Part shown: positions 63,636 to 64,000 of the stretch, piece after piece
How the letters are laid out: the number at the start of each line of letters is the position of its first letter
Position numbering within the stretch: the stretch's first letter is position 1
Assembly: GCF_910589235.1 (NCBI RefSeq)
Contig: NC_060971.1
Location: 4,226,826-4,290,825, forward strand
Reading direction: 5' to 3'
Source of the DNA: Vespa crabro
Taxonomy: Eukaryota; Arthropoda; Insecta; Hymenoptera; Vespidae
Length of the DNA stretch: 64,000 bases
The notes under the pieces: model-generated
Databases searched by the model: none
Told to the model about the DNA's origin: nothing
What the model saw: only the letters and a program-made list of their open reading frames with translations
Program-made: the position numbers and the translations under genes

Positions 63636-64000
63636 CAAGTCACGATCTTAATTCGAAGTAAGTAGATATAGGTACGGGAAGTACACGGAGCTCGTCCAAA
63701 GAGAGTTTAGCTACGTAGAAACGGCTCGTTTCTTTCTACGTTAACCCGAGTTTATCGCAATATGCAAATTAACGAGCAGAGGCGCGACTCGATCTTACAG
63801 TGTGCCGGTCCATTCGACTTCTATGATACGAATCCGCGTCTGCTTCATCTCTCTTTCTCTCTCTCTTGTCTCTTTCTTCTTAGTCGTCGTAGGTGAGATA
63901 CTCGCTTTTGCTCGTGATTTGCGCTAGCTATTTTCCATGTGTGCGTGTGTAAGAGAGAGAGAGGGAGAGAGAGAGAGAGAGAGACGCGCGATATCTCCAG

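Larger units (their letters stand above)
56418..64000 (-). other. hth: hth intron preceding the homeodomain helix-1 exon (3' portion, at least 7.5 kb)
   Basis: Upstream hth exons (MEIS N-terminal domain and linker exons) should lie at higher coordinates. I looked for the reverse complement of the linker preceding GDASNAS and saw nothing convincing up to 64000. The segment holds the same GA, CT and TA repeats as the other intron and one exon-like open frame at 57652..57954. Confidence 0.85.
60001..64000. other. upstream intron block 60001-64000
   Basis: GA 60254..60310 and 60535..60556, GA 60862..60941, CT 61475..61509, GA 61850..61917, GA 62431..62471, CT 62924..62990, CT 63223..63294, TA 63423..63450, GTTC/GATC palindrome 63586..63635, GA 63950..63983. 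Islands 60000..60250, 61080..61470, 61918..62420 and 63640..63850 are unique and show no coding signature I recognise. Confidence 0.8.

Overview
This is animal nuclear DNA, almost certainly from an insect. I think Hymenoptera (ant, bee or wasp) is most likely, because CpG is not depleted, AT-rich patches alternate with CG-rich ones, and (GA/CT)n microsatellites occur every few hundred bases. The only gene I can identify with confidence is homothorax (hth), the MEIS-family TALE homeobox gene, on the minus strand. One internal exon (56269..56417) encodes the acidic linker before the homeodomain, its N-terminal arm and helix 1, and stops after the residues HLT. It has a clean acceptor (pyrimidine tract plus CAG) and a consensus donor (GTGAGT). 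The rest of the homeodomain (HPYP onward, helices 2 and 3) was not found on the minus strand anywhere to the left.

Layout: 56418..64000 is the 3' part of the intron preceding this exon. Positions 1..56268 are the 5' part of the intron following it, so that intron, which splits the homeodomain, is at least 56 kb long. Both introns are packed with (GA)n, (TA)n, (GATA)n, triplet, TTCC, TGCC, GAAC and GATC repeats and with poly-pyrimidine tracts. Between these lie repeat-poor islands of 200-1200 bp that could hold enhancers. Nearly all long open frames in the window are translations of these repeats (Arg-Glu, Ser-Leu or Tyr-Ile runs) and are not annotated as genes.

The points most worth a second look are: (1) two reverse-complementary triplet repeats within 300 nt of the hth donor, which in the pre-mRNA would fold into a long stem enclosing a CU-rich loop; (2) an open frame of 101 codons behind a strong acceptor-like tract 1.2 kb upstream of the exon; (3) a 34-35 bp non-microsatellite element present twice about 660 bp apart and containing TATGCTAAT; (4) long perfect palindromes built from simple repeats; (5) C-rich tracts able to form G-quadruplexes on the hth sense strand; (6) compound microsatellites that all join in the same relative order. 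No tRNA, rRNA, CRISPR array or recognisable transposase was found.
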